The notes: a model not told the origin generated them from the letters alone. A stretch of 37,488 nt of DNA from Elusimicrobiota bacterium (GCA_016234365.1 JACRER010000030.1:1-37488), one strand, 5' to 3'. Shown: positions 7,950-16,529, counted from the stretch's first letter. Numbers and translations are program-made.

Positions 7950-9773
7950 TCACTGGCCGGTCCCGTCCTCGTCCTCGTAGACGTACTCATATTCATCTTC
8001 CGCCGGAGCGGCTTTTTTTGCCGCCGGCGCCGCGCGTTTTGCCGCGGCCGCCTGGCGCTTCACCTGCGGAGCTTTCCTGCGGCCCTGGGGCTGGCCCTTG
8101 GCGGGTTTCACGGTCTTGGAGGGGTAGGGTTTGCCTAGCAGCGCGTCCAGTACCGCGGTGCCGCGGGCGTCACCGGGCATCAGCGTCTTCCTGGCGTAGT
8201 CCGCCACGAAGGTGTAGGTCACGCTGCCGCCTTTTATGGGCATCACCGCCGAGATCTCATAAATATTCTCGGTTCCCAGTTTTACCTTCCAGTCCACCTT
8301 CGCGTAATCCGCGCCTTCGGCCATGGCCATATCGGCCAGTTTGTCTTCCAGCGAGGGGCCGGACGGAGAGGGCTTGTAGGTGCGCGTGAAGTAGACTATT
8401 TCAGGAGAGAGGTCCCTGGGCTGCGCCTGGGCCGGGGCCTGCGCGGACTGCGCGGCCTGGTCTTTGGCCACCTGCGCCAACTCCGGAGGCAGCTGGCCTT
8501 CGGCCGCGGGCTGCTCGGCCGGCTGGGCCGGCGCCTCGGCGCCGATGAACGGCAGCGGGAAGGGCACGAAGGCGGTGGCGTCGAAGATGTTGAACTTTTT
8601 CAGGAAGATCACACCGCCCAGCAGCACGGCCCCGAGCAGGACCAGCGTCACCAGGAATTTGAAGAGTTTTTTGAAAAGCCCGGCGAGTTTGGAACTCCTG
8701 TTGCTTCCGGTGTCCTCTATTTTATGGGGGGCGGCCGGTTCGGCTTTGGGCGCTTCCGGAGCGGCCTTCGGCCCGACGCCAAACACGGTCCTGCCGGAAT
8801 CTTTCACTTCGGCCGGGGCGATGGAGGCCTGGGCCGTGACCGGAGCGGGGGAAGCGACCGGCGCGCCTCCCGACTTAAGTTCGGCTATGGCGTTCTCCAG
8901 CCTGGCGAGCTTGTCCATGATCTCGCGCTGCGACTGCTGGTTCTTCATGGAAGAGATCACCTCTCCCATCTGGTCCAGTTTCATGCGCAGCGGGTCCACC
9001 ATCGAGGCCATGTCCTGGCGGCTGACCACGTTCTTTTCAAGCGCCGCCAGTTTGGCGAGCAGCGCGCCGCCGTCGGCCACGGAGGCTGCCGCGGCCGGGG
9101 CCGCGCTCGCGGGCGCCGGAGAGTGTTCGGGTACGGGGGCCGGCGCCTCCGCCTGCGGCCGGAAAGCCGCGGAGCGGGAAAAATTCTCTATCTCCGGAGA
9201 CAGGGCCGGCGCGGGCTGGCCTTTGGGAGGCCCGAAACTTTCAAGGTCCGGGGATTGGGCCGGCGCGGGCTGGCTTTCGGATGCGGTCGGTTCCGACCGC
9301 CTGACCACCTGGGAAAGGGTGAGCGGGTCGAAGCTGGCCGCGTTGGAGGCCGGGGCCGCGGCTTCGGGGGCCGGTGCGGGCGCCGGGGAGTTGAGGGGGC
9401 TGCCGGAAGCCCGGCCCAGTTTGCCCGACTGTATTTCTATGCCGCCGAATTTGTGGTCGATAGGTGCCACCGGGTCTATGGCCGAAGCCGTGAGGGGTTT
9501 GAACGCGGCCGGTGCGGGCGCGGCCGAAGGCGCGGCTGCCGGGGAGGCCGCGGGCGGCGGGGCGGCCGCCGGTTTCGGGGCTGAAGCGCCTCCGGAGGCT
9601 ATCAGCGCCGAAAGTTCCGGGTACGTGGCGGCTTCCTTCCAGTCCTCGGTCTTTTCACCTACCGGCGTCTGCGGGCAGACCAGCAGGGACGGAGAGAAGG
9701 TGGGGAGCTCCAGGAGCTTCTCTTTCTCATAGGGTCCGAGGATCTCGTTATTGACGTATGCCCAATATTTCAT
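7950..9773 (-). CDS. GYF_2-domain, Ala/Pro-rich single-pass membrane protein
   Basis: A 607-residue protein. Residues 1-45 (WAYVNNEILGPYEKEKL) match the bacterial GYF_2 pattern, thought to bind proline-rich peptides or partner proteins. A long Ala/Pro-rich disordered region follows, then a heptad-like coiled coil (about 225-295) and a strongly hydrophobic helix with flanking Lys residues (about 358-380). The C-terminal domain (about 455-545) looks globular, and the tail is Lys-rich then very acidic (EYEYVYEDED). The ATG at 9771-9773 is preferred over an upstream GTG (9800) because the GYF fold starts there and TATAAT lies 12 bases before it. The long N-terminal part is probably cytoplasmic. 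Function unknown; the layout suggests a scaffold or sensor of envelope state. Confidence 0.75.
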   Translation of the reverse strand: MKYWAYVNNEILGPYEKEKLLELPTFSPSLLVCPQTPVGEKTEDWKEAATYPELSALIASGGASAPKPAAAPPPAASPAAAPSAAPAPAAFKPLTASAIDPVAPIDHKFGGIEIQSGKLGRASGSPLNSPAPAPAPEAAAPASNAASFDPLTLSQVVRRSEPTASESQPAPAQSPDLESFGPPKGQPAPALSPEIENFSRSAAFRPQAEAPAPVPEHSPAPASAAPAAAASVADGGALLAKLAALEKNVVSRQDMASMVDPLRMKLDQMGEVISSMKNQQSQREIMDKLARLENAIAELKSGGAPVASPAPVTAQASIAPAEVKDSGRTVFGVGPKAAPEAPKAEPAAPHKIEDTGSNRSSKLAGLFKKLFKFLVTLVLLGAVLLGGVIFLKKFNIFDATAFVPFPLPFIGAEAPAQPAEQPAAEGQLPPELAQVAKDQAAQSAQAPAQAQPRDLSPEIVYFTRTYKPSPSGPSLEDKLADMAMAEGADYAKVDWKVKLGTENIYEISAVMPIKGGSVTYTFVADYARKTLMPGDARGTAVLDALLGKPYPSKTVKPAKGQPQGRRKAPQVKRQAAAAKRAAPAAKKAAPAEDEYEYVYEDEDGTGQ

Positions 9774-9785
9774 AGCGCTGTCTCC

Positions 9786-9791
9786 ATTATA
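9786..9791 (-). promoter_or_regulatory. -10 element of the GYF-domain gene
   Basis: A perfect TATAAT on the minus strand, 12 bases before ATG 9773, with GGAG just after it. No good -35 is seen. Predicted leader is only about 6 bases. Confidence 0.45.
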
Positions 9792-9925
9792 GCCAGACAC
9801 GGGCCCGGCTGGAAAGGAATATGCAATTTACTATCTTAATTCTACAGTTGGGCTGTTACGGAAATAATAACTAATAATTAACAACCTGTTTATGCCGGCC
9901 GGGCGCGCCCCTGGCCGTTAAATTG

Positions 9926-9931
9926 TACAAT
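9926..9931 (+). promoter_or_regulatory. -10 element of the PrcB-like gene
   Basis: TACAAT, six bases before ATG 9938, in an otherwise AT-rich divergent intergenic region (9801-9937). No clear -35. The position argues for ATG 9938 and against the in-frame TTG at 9923, which lies upstream of the -10. Confidence 0.5.
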
Positions 9932-9937
9932 TGCGGT

Positions 9938-10795
9938 ATGGATCCCAGGATATTGCGCGGACTGATATACGGCTTTGTCGGACTTATAATCGTTTTTGCC
10001 CTGCTCATGGCCGTCAACTATATCGGCAGTTTCGCCGGCAGCCGGGCCTTCATGCCTGGACAGGAGGAAAGGCCCGGAGCGGCCGAGGCGGCCGCCCAGG
10101 AGGCGCTGGCCGCCGCCAGGCAGGGCGGGATGCCGCGTGGTTCCATGCTGCCGGTCCCCAGGCAGGGCCTGTCCACTTCTTCCGTCCGCGCGGATGGCGG
10201 CATCATGCTGGTGAAAGAGGAACAATTCTCGGGAGTGGCCGAAGAGCCCAAAGGCCTGATGGAGACCCTCTCGGAGATGAGCGGCGGCGACAAGCGCAAG
10301 CCCGCGCCCGTCAAACTGAAGGATTCCGACCTGGATAAGAAGATAGACATCGGCGGGGACCCGGGCAAGGAGCCCCGCGTAGCGGGCGCGGCCATGCCGG
10401 AGCTGGGCCGCCGGCCGGGGCAGGAGGGGGTAACGCTGCTGAGCGCCCCCGTGGATTACAAGCTTTTTAAAAGTTCCAACACCTGGGCGGCCTTTACGGC
10501 CTCGCGCAAATGCCGCGCGGAGCCCGGCGCCGCGGCCGGCCTCAAGCCGGCGCCCTCCTCGTTCGCCTCCCCTGATTTCTCCAAAGACCTCGTAGTGGTG
10601 CTGGTTTCCCTGTCGGACATGCCCAACGGTATTTTCAAGATCGTGAAAGTGGAGAAGGCCGGCAAGGAAGTGGTGGTAAGTTACCGCGTGGACCCGCTGG
10701 CCATGGCGGCCTCCGCCGAAACGGACCAGCATGACTTCTACTCCGGGGCGGTCATACCCGGCGGCCTCAAGGTCAGGCTTTCGCAAGTCCCTTAA
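9938..10795 (+). CDS. Membrane-anchored protein with a PrcB-like C-terminal domain
   Basis: A 285-residue protein. A single hydrophobic helix at about residues 9-30 anchors it. A Pro/Ala/Gly-rich charged linker runs to about 165. The last 110 residues form a beta-rich domain, with a W-A-A-F segment, a phenylalanine-rich DFSKDLVVVLVSL strand and a GIFKIVKVEK strand. That order resembles the C-terminal domain of PrcB-type proteins, extracytoplasmic beta domains named after a treponemal protease-complex subunit. The match is by pattern only. The stop codon overlaps the stop of the opposing ygjV-like gene (10792-10795). Confidence 0.6.
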   Translation: MDPRILRGLIYGFVGLIIVFALLMAVNYIGSFAGSRAFMPGQEERPGAAEAAAQEALAAARQGGMPRGSMLPVPRQGLSTSSVRADGGIMLVKEEQFSGVAEEPKGLMETLSEMSGGDKRKPAPVKLKDSDLDKKIDIGGDPGKEPRVAGAAMPELGRRPGQEGVTLLSAPVDYKLFKSSNTWAAFTASRKCRAEPGAAAGLKPAPSSFASPDFSKDLVVVLVSLSDMPNGIFKIVKVEKAGKEVVVSYRVDPLAMAASAETDQHDFYSGAVIPGGLKVRLSQVP

Positions 10796-11403
10796 TTCTG
10801 AACGGCTTTTTTGAAGAGGCCCGGCTTGGTTTGCGTGAAGCCGAGGCGGCGCAGGTATTGCGCGTGTTTGGGCGAGCTGCTCGCGGCGGAAAAACTTTCG
10901 AAGCCCGAGAACGTCCCGGCGCTGCCTGCCCGGTTGAAGAGGTAGCGCGCGCTCTTAAGGTCCCGGTAGTCCTCCGCCACGTAGTCCAGGTGTATCCTCA
11001 CGTCGGGCTTTTCCTCGGTGTAAATAAATAACCCTACCGGCAGCAGGTTGCGCAGGATGAAGACGCAGCGCGGCGCTTTCAGCGCCGCCAGGTCGAAGTC
11101 CGGGAAGAATTCCCAGATGCCGCGCGCGTGGTAGGCCAGGAAATTCTTGAGCAGCGGGTCCCCGGTGGAAACCTCCATCAGTTTGAATACGTCCGCCTTG
11201 GCCCGGAGGATCACGATATGCCACAGGTCTATGCCGGCCACGAAAAGGTTCACGGCCAATACGGGCCACGCGCCGGTGAGCCCGGCGTAGACCACAAAGA
11301 CCAGGGCCCCGGCGAGGTTGAGCACGCGCAGCCGCAGCACGTTACTGGTAAGCAGGGAGAACGCCACCAGGACCGATGCCGCGTAACCTATAAGTTCCGT
11401 CAT
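10792..11403 (-). CDS. YgjV-like inner membrane protein with a GNAT-like tail
   Basis: A 203-residue protein. The first 80 residues form three hydrophobic segments with the pattern of the YgjV family of inner membrane proteins (GYAASVLVAFSLLTSN at the start). The C-terminal half is soluble and ends AQYLRRLGFTQT, which resembles the last helix and strand of GNAT acetyltransferases. The start is ATG 11401-11403, overlapping the pdxA stop as ATGA, so translation is probably coupled to pdxA; longer frames upstream lie inside pdxA and are not credible. Function unknown. Confidence 0.65.
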   Translation of the reverse strand: MTELIGYAASVLVAFSLLTSNVLRLRVLNLAGALVFVVYAGLTGAWPVLAVNLFVAGIDLWHIVILRAKADVFKLMEVSTGDPLLKNFLAYHARGIWEFFPDFDLAALKAPRCVFILRNLLPVGLFIYTEEKPDVRIHLDYVAEDYRDLKSARYLFNRAGSAGTFSGFESFSAASSSPKHAQYLRRLGFTQTKPGLFKKAVQN

Positions 11404-12335
11404 AATTGCTCGCGCGCGGCCAGCCGGGCCGCGAAGAGGATGGCCTCCGTCATGCCGGAGGCGTCCGCCTTGCGCTGCCAGGCGATGTCGAAAGCGGTGC
11501 CGTGGGCCGGCGAAGTGCGCGGGAAGGATAAGCCCCAGGTCCAGTGCACCGCCGGGCGCGCGCCGGGCAGCAGCTTCAGCGGCGCCAGCGCCTGGTCGTG
11601 GTAGAGGCAAAGCAGGCCGGCGCTTTTCCCGGCCAGGTGTTCCGACCAGGCCGTGTCGGAGGGGAGCGGCCCGTGGATGCGCAGGCCCTCCCGGCCCAGC
11701 GCCGCGGCGGCCGGTTTAAGTACGCGCAGTTCCTCCGTGCCTATCACCCCGCCGTCCCCGGCGTGGGGGTTAAGCGCGCAGAGCGTGATGCGCGGGTTTT
11801 TAAGGCCCAGCGCGGCCAGCGCCGCGGAGAACAGGCGCGCCTTCTGCATCACCAGCTTCTTTGAAAGTTTCCGGGAAAGGTCTTTTACCGGGACGTGTTC
11901 GGTAACGAGCGCCGCGTTCACGCGGCCGCGGGAGAAAAGCATCAGGGGTTCGCGCCGCTCCAGCAGCCGGAACAGGTCCGTGTGCGCCGGGGCCGGGGCC
12001 AATGCCCGCGCCCAGGCCTCTTTTGAGACCGGCGCCGTCACCAGGGCTCCGAAGAAGCCGTTGCGCATAAGCCGCGCGGCCAGCGTCACCGCCGCCAGGG
12101 AGGCCCGCCCGCCTTGCGCGGTGGGCCCCGGGCGTTCAAAGTCCAGCGCTCCTGCGTCCGCCGGCAGCAGCGGGCACAGCGCCGGGGTCCAGCCGGCGCG
12201 GCGCAGGGCCGCCGTGTCGCCTATCACGAAAGGCGAACAGGCCCGGCGTACGGCGGGGGCGCGCAGCGCCCGCACCGTTATCTCCGGGCCTATCCCCAGC
12301 GGGTCGCCGGCCGTTATCAGTATCGACGGTTTCAC
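11400..12335 (-). CDS. pdxA: 4-hydroxythreonine-4-phosphate dehydrogenase PdxA
   Basis: A 311-residue enzyme of the DXP-dependent vitamin B6 pathway; it oxidises 4-phosphooxy-threonine with NAD and a divalent metal. Signatures are TAGDPLGIGPEI at the N-terminus, HTDLF, ALNPHAGDGGVIG and YHDQALAPLK, which carry the metal-binding histidines. GTG 12333-12335 is chosen because the family fold begins at once (KPSILITAGDP); the longer frame runs into the end of surA. It is third in the operon, 43 bases after surA. A surA-pdxA neighbourhood is also found in enterobacteria. A GC-rich hairpin (about 12344-12370) lies in the gap. Confidence 0.92.
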   Translation of the reverse strand: MKPSILITAGDPLGIGPEITVRALRAPAVRRACSPFVIGDTAALRRAGWTPALCPLLPADAGALDFERPGPTAQGGRASLAAVTLAARLMRNGFFGALVTAPVSKEAWARALAPAPAHTDLFRLLERREPLMLFSRGRVNAALVTEHVPVKDLSRKLSKKLVMQKARLFSAALAALGLKNPRITLCALNPHAGDGGVIGTEELRVLKPAAAALGREGLRIHGPLPSDTAWSEHLAGKSAGLLCLYHDQALAPLKLLPGARPAVHWTWGLSFPRTSPAHGTAFDIAWQRKADASGMTEAILFAARLAAREQL

Positions 12336-12378
12336 TTGAGGGGCCCGGGAAGCAAAACGCTCCCCGGGCTGTGCGGGG

Positions 12379-13479
12379 TTACTGGCCCGCTTCCGAGAAG
12401 ATCTGGATCTTGGCATCCTTGCGCAGGTCTTTAAGGTAGTTGCCAAGCTCGGCGGCGAAGGCGTTCTGGGAGAGCACCTGCTCCAGGTCGTCCTTCACGG
12501 CTTCGTAGCGCAGTTTCTGCGCCGCGCGCTTTTCTTCGAGGCGCAGGATGTGCCAGCCGAACTTGCTTTCCACCGGCTGGGAATTATCCCCGACCTGCAT
12601 TTTGAAGGCCGCGGCCTCCACTTCGGGCGGCAGCATGCCTTTTACCACGTAGCCCAGGTCGCCGCCGCGCGCCACGCTCTCCTGGTCTTCGGAAGACTTA
12701 GCCACGGCGTCGTCGAAATCCAGCCCGCCATCGAGCTGCTTTTTGACCGCCAGGGCTTTGGCCTGGGCGGCCTTCTTCTCTTCGGCGGTGGCGCCTTCTT
12801 TAACTTTGATGAGGATGTGGCGCAGGCGGACGCGTTCGGAGGTCAGCTCCCTGAAACGGCCGGCCACGGCCAGCAGGTCCTGTTTGCCTTCCTCGTCGAG
12901 GCCGGTCAGTTTGGCCTCCTCGCCCTTGAGCACCAGCTGGATGTTGTCGAAATAAGCCTTGGTCTCGGCGTCGCCGGGCATCTTGGCGCGCGTCTTGATG
13001 GTGTCCTGCACCAGCTTCTGCACCATCAGCTGCTTGCGGATGCGTTCCCGGAACTCTTCCATGGTCACGCCTTCTTTTTTGAGTTCCTCGCGGAAGGCGG
13101 CCTCGGCCTTTTCGGGGGCGAGCGCCTCGCCGGCGGGGGAGCGGGAAAAGCGTTTCTTTATCTCGGCCACGCCGGTCTCCAGTTCGCGTTCGTAGACCTT
13201 GATCTTGAGCGAATCGGCCTTCTGCCTGAGCAGGGCTTCGTCCACCAGCTTGTCCAGGGCGGCTTTTTCCAGCTGCTTTTCGGCGTCCTTCTGTTTGAAG
13301 AAGTCGGGCATGGCGGCCGCGTACTGCTCGGCCAGCGCCTCTTTCGCCTTCTTATACTCCGAGATGGTCACCGGCTCGTTGTTAACGCGCGCGGCCAGGT
13401 CGTCCACCACCGCGGCGGCGGCGGGCAGGGCGGCGGCGCAGAGCGCCGCCGCGAGCAGGGTCTTATTTGTAGTTTTCAT
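12379..13479 (-). CDS. surA: SurA-type periplasmic peptidyl-prolyl isomerase and chaperone
   Basis: A 366-residue protein with a signal peptide (residues 1-22, poly-Ala end). A SurA_N-like helical chaperone domain covers about 25-150. One parvulin/PpiC domain runs from about 218 to 320, opening with VRLRHILIKV and closing with FGWHILRLEEK, the two family hallmarks. E. coli SurA has two parvulin domains; this one has one, as in many other phyla. Its likely job is folding exported and outer-membrane proteins in the periplasm. Its start overlaps the end of the upstream PpiC lipoprotein by 17 bases, so the two are translationally linked. Gene order before pdxA supports the SurA call over a generic PpiC name. 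Confidence 0.85.
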   Translation of the reverse strand: MKTTNKTLLAAALCAAALPAAAAVVDDLAARVNNEPVTISEYKKAKEALAEQYAAAMPDFFKQKDAEKQLEKAALDKLVDEALLRQKADSLKIKVYERELETGVAEIKKRFSRSPAGEALAPEKAEAAFREELKKEGVTMEEFRERIRKQLMVQKLVQDTIKTRAKMPGDAETKAYFDNIQLVLKGEEAKLTGLDEEGKQDLLAVAGRFRELTSERVRLRHILIKVKEGATAEEKKAAQAKALAVKKQLDGGLDFDDAVAKSSEDQESVARGGDLGYVVKGMLPPEVEAAAFKMQVGDNSQPVESKFGWHILRLEEKRAAQKLRYEAVKDDLEQVLSQNAFAAELGNYLKDLRKDAKIQIFSEAGQ

Positions 13480-14263
13480 CGAGTACCTCCACTTTGGCCT
13501 TATCCTGGAACTTGGCCAGGTAGGCGTCGAATTTCTTCTTCTCCAGGATCTTGCGCACGCGGTCCAGCGCGGCGTCGCGGGGGGCCTTGTCCTGCGCCAG
13601 CTTCTTTATGATGTGGAAGCCGAGCGGGGTCTTTACCGGGCCCTGCACTTCGCCCACGCGCATCTTGAAAGCCATATCCTCCAGCTCCGGCATGAACTCG
13701 CCGTACATGATGGGCGGCAGGCGTACGGCCTCGGTGTCCAGGGAGTATTCCTTGGCGGTCCGGTCGAAGTCCGATCCGGCCTTGAGTTTCCGTATCACTT
13801 TGTCCGCTTCCTCGTAACTGGGCAGCAGGATATGGGCCAGCGTCACTGTGTAGGGGTGCTGCTCGTAATAGCCGGCCGTCTCGGCGTCCGAGACCTTCAG
13901 TTCCCCGCCGCGCATGTCCTCTACCCACATCTTGGTGAGCGTGAAATCCTTGTATTCCTGCATCATCTCCTGCATCTCGGCCTCTTTCTGCTTGATGCGG
14001 CCCTTGTAGTCGCCGTCGGACGCCACGCGGCTTTTGCGCGCGGCCATCAGCATAAGGCGCTCGTGGATAAGTACGTCCAGGAACTGGCGGCGCCCGGGCT
14101 TGGTGGCCAGGTAGACCTGGGCGGAGGGGCTGATTTCCAGGAACTTCTTCTGCAGGTAGCTCTCGGTTATCTTTTCAGAACCGATCCTGGCTACCACCTT
14201 GTCGCCCTGGGCGCCGCAGGCGGCCAGCAGGAAGACCGGGATAAGGAGCGATGATCTTTTCAT
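13463..14263 (-). CDS. PpiC-type peptidyl-prolyl isomerase lipoprotein
   Basis: A 266-residue lipoprotein: lipobox LLAAC with Cys16 as the lipidated residue. A helical SurA_N-like segment follows (about 20-120), then a parvulin domain (about 135-235) with VTLAHILLPSYEEA and LGFHIIKKLAQ. This is the layout of PrsA/PpiC lipoproteins that help exported proteins fold at the outer face of the inner membrane or under the outer membrane. It is the first gene of the operon and pairs with surA, with which it shares domain order. The ATG at 14261-14263 lies seven bases after TAGATT. AAGGAT is only three bases from the ATG, too close to act as a normal ribosome site. Confidence 0.85.
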   Translation of the reverse strand: MKRSSLLIPVFLLAACGAQGDKVVARIGSEKITESYLQKKFLEISPSAQVYLATKPGRRQFLDVLIHERLMLMAARKSRVASDGDYKGRIKQKEAEMQEMMQEYKDFTLTKMWVEDMRGGELKVSDAETAGYYEQHPYTVTLAHILLPSYEEADKVIRKLKAGSDFDRTAKEYSLDTEAVRLPPIMYGEFMPELEDMAFKMRVGEVQGPVKTPLGFHIIKKLAQDKAPRDAALDRVRKILEKKKFDAYLAKFQDKAKVEVLDENYK

Positions 14264-14270
14264 ATCCTTG

Positions 14271-14276
14271 AATCTA
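14271..14276 (-). promoter_or_regulatory. -10 element of the PpiC-surA-pdxA operon
   Basis: TAGATT on the minus strand, seven bases before ATG 14263. No clear -35. An overlapping alternative (TAAAAT) lies a few bases further upstream. Confidence 0.4.
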
Positions 14277-14354
14277 TCATTTTACCCTTACGCCGGGGAA
14301 GAGGGGAGGGGGGCGCTTTGGCCATATGACTATTTGCGGGGGCGGGGGTTGTTA

Positions 14355-14360
14355 TATAAT
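14355..14360 (+). promoter_or_regulatory. -10 element of the PBP1A gene
   Basis: A perfect TATAAT six bases before ATG 14367. The nearest -35 candidate is TTTGCG, 16 bases further upstream. No ribosome site fits between the predicted start of transcription and the ATG. Confidence 0.55.
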
Positions 14361-14366
14361 TAAGCC

Positions 14367-16505
14367 ATGGACTTTTTTAAGCGCTTCCTGGATTATCTTG
14401 ACGGGCTTTCGGCCCGCGAACTGGTGCTTAAAACGGTCTACCTCATAGGCGCGGTCTCGGCCGTGCTCATCCTGGTCTCCTCGCTGATGATCCGCAAGGT
14501 CCTCTCCGATATTCCTTCGGTGGACAAACTGGACGAGTACACCCCGTCGCTGACCACCTACGTCTACGACATCAACAACCAGGTCGTGGCGGAATTCTCC
14601 GTGGAGAAACGCGCCATCCTGCCGCTTTCCAAGATCCCGGTGGACATGCAGAACGCCGTGATAGCCATGGAGGACCAGCACTTCTTCAGGCACTGGGGCA
14701 TCTCGCCGCGCGGCATAGCGCGCGCGCTGCTGCGCGACGTGCTGCACCGGCGCAGCGCGCAGGGCGGCTCCACGCTGACGCAGCAGCTCTCCAAGCTCAT
14801 TTTCCTCAAGCCGGAAAAGACCATCAGCCGCAAGCTCAAGGAGATGATCCTGGCGCTGCAGATAGAGCGCAACTTCTCCAAGCCGGAGATCCTGGCGCTG
14901 TACCTCAACCAGATCTATTTCGGCACCGGCGTGTACGGCGTGCAGTCCGCGGCCAAGCTTTACTTCGGCAAGGACGTGTCCGAGATGACGCTGGGCGAAT
15001 GCGCGCTGCTGACCGGGCTTATCCCGTCCCCGGAGCGCTTTTCCCCGTTCACCAACCTGGAGCGCGCCAAGCTGCGCCGCAAGCTGGTGCTGCAGCGCAT
15101 GGTGGAGGAGCGGTTCATAGACGCCAAGCAGGCGGCCGCCGCCGACGCGGAACCCATACCCACGGAAAAATCCACGCTGTTCTCCAGCCACGCGGCCTAT
15201 TTCGTGGAATACGTCCGCCAGCAACTGGAGCCCAAATACGGCGTGGCCCAGCTGTGGAAGGGCGGCATGAAGATCTACACCACCCTCGACCTTTCCATGC
15301 AGGTGCCGGCCGAAGAGATCATGGAGAAGTACCTGGCGCAGTACGACGCCACCGCCGCCAAGAACCGGCCGCCGCCTACGGAAGAGGATAAGGATAAGGC
15401 CGACGGCGTGGACAAGTCCTCGGTGTCGCTGCAGGGCGCGTTCATGATCCTGGATAACCGCACCGGCGCCATCAAGGCCCTGATCGGCGGCCGCAACTAC
15501 CGCGACAGCAAATTCAACCGCGCCACGCAGGCCGCGCGCCAGGCCGGCTCCACGTTCAAGCCCATGGTCTGGATGGCCGCGCTCATGAACGGCTACACGC
15601 CGGCGAGCCTGGTGGACGACTCGCCCATGGCCTACTACTACGACGGCAAGGACTGGCGCCTGCTAGAGGGCGCCACCGACCAGTACGCCATCGACCTGGC
15701 CATCCAGCCCTTCGTGGGCAACAAGGATTTCAAGATCTGGGTGCCCAACGACTTCGACGGCAAGACGATGGGACGCATCACGCTGCGCCGCGGCCTGGAG
15801 CTGTCGCGCAACCTGGCGTCCATCTACCTGGTAACTCACGTCGGGCCCACGCTGGTGGCCGACGTGGGCCACCGCGCCGGCATCAAACATAACCTGGAGG
15901 CGGTGCCGTCCATAGGCCTTGGCACTTCGCTGGTCAATCCCATCGAGATGGCCAGCGCTTTCTCCACTTTCGCCAACGGCGGCATCCACGTGGCGCCGTT
16001 CGGCGTGCTGCGCGTGACGGACAACCAGGGCAAGGTGCTGGAAGAGGCCGTGCCCGAGGAGACCGAGAGCTTTTCGCCGCAGCTTTCCTACGTGCTCGTG
16101 AACATGATGAAGGGCGTGGTGCAGCGCGGCACGGGTGCTGCGGCCGCGCGCCTGAAGCGCCCCATAGCCGGCAAGACCGGCACCAGCCAGGATTCCAAGG
16201 ACATGTGGTTCATCGGCATGACGCCGGACCTTACCGCGGCGGCCTGGATGGGCTACGACGACTTCATCTCGCTGCCCATGAAGGACTGGACCGGCGGCGG
16301 CACCGTGGTGCCGTGGTGGACCGAGATCATGGAGACCGTGCTTAAGGACCAGCCCGCGCGCGACTTCCCGGTGCCCGACGGCATCGTGTTCGCCACGGTG
16401 GACCAGGAGACCGGCAAGCTGGCCCTGCCCACCTGCAAAAAGAAGATCCTGGAAGCCTTCATCAAGGGCACCGAACCCAAGGAATTCTGCGACGCCGTCC
16501 ACTGA
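14367..16505 (+). CDS. mrcA: Class A penicillin-binding protein 1A (transglycosylase and transpeptidase)
   Basis: A 712-residue bifunctional peptidoglycan synthase. There is one N-terminal membrane helix (about 22-45). The GT51 domain has the catalytic Glu102 in AMEDQHFFRHWG and the TLTQQLSK motif. The penicillin-binding transpeptidase domain has Ser395 in STFK, the SRN motif at 480-482 and KTGT starting at Lys603. It polymerises lipid II and crosslinks the strands in the periplasm. Length is in the usual range. A short insert rich in Lys/Asp (about 335-350) sits between the domains. It is divergent from the surA operon and 51 bases upstream of namZ, separated by a hairpin. Confidence 0.93.
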   Translation: MDFFKRFLDYLDGLSARELVLKTVYLIGAVSAVLILVSSLMIRKVLSDIPSVDKLDEYTPSLTTYVYDINNQVVAEFSVEKRAILPLSKIPVDMQNAVIAMEDQHFFRHWGISPRGIARALLRDVLHRRSAQGGSTLTQQLSKLIFLKPEKTISRKLKEMILALQIERNFSKPEILALYLNQIYFGTGVYGVQSAAKLYFGKDVSEMTLGECALLTGLIPSPERFSPFTNLERAKLRRKLVLQRMVEERFIDAKQAAAADAEPIPTEKSTLFSSHAAYFVEYVRQQLEPKYGVAQLWKGGMKIYTTLDLSMQVPAEEIMEKYLAQYDATAAKNRPPPTEEDKDKADGVDKSSVSLQGAFMILDNRTGAIKALIGGRNYRDSKFNRATQAARQAGSTFKPMVWMAALMNGYTPASLVDDSPMAYYYDGKDWRLLEGATDQYAIDLAIQPFVGNKDFKIWVPNDFDGKTMGRITLRRGLELSRNLASIYLVTHVGPTLVADVGHRAGIKHNLEAVPSIGLGTSLVNPIEMASAFSTFANGGIHVAPFGVLRVTDNQGKVLEEAVPEETESFSPQLSYVLVNMMKGVVQRGTGAAAARLKRPIAGKTGTSQDSKDMWFIGMTPDLTAAAWMGYDDFISLPMKDWTGGGTVVPWWTEIMETVLKDQPARDFPVPDGIVFATVDQETGKLALPTCKKKILEAFIKGTEPKEFCDAVH

Positions 16506-16529
16506 CGCCGCCTCCGGGCGGGCGTCTTT
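16504..16529 (+). terminator. Hairpin between PBP1A and namZ
   Basis: GACGCCGCC (16504-16512) pairs with GGC-G-GGCGTC (16517-16526) as a 9-bp stem with one bulged G, followed by TTT only. It may be a weak terminator or attenuator. Confidence 0.45.

Noticed and set aside
8464-9732. Plus-strand Ala/Gly/Ser-rich frame of 422 codons inside the GYF-domain gene
   Set aside because: It mirrors the Ala/Pro-rich linker of the minus-strand gene; the minus strand has a promoter, GYF motif, transmembrane helix and terminator.
12344-12370. Hairpin between surA and pdxA as a terminator
   Set aside because: The stem is strong but is followed by C-rich sequence, not a T-run, and the operon order suggests read-through; it may only slow polymerase or stabilise mRNA ends.
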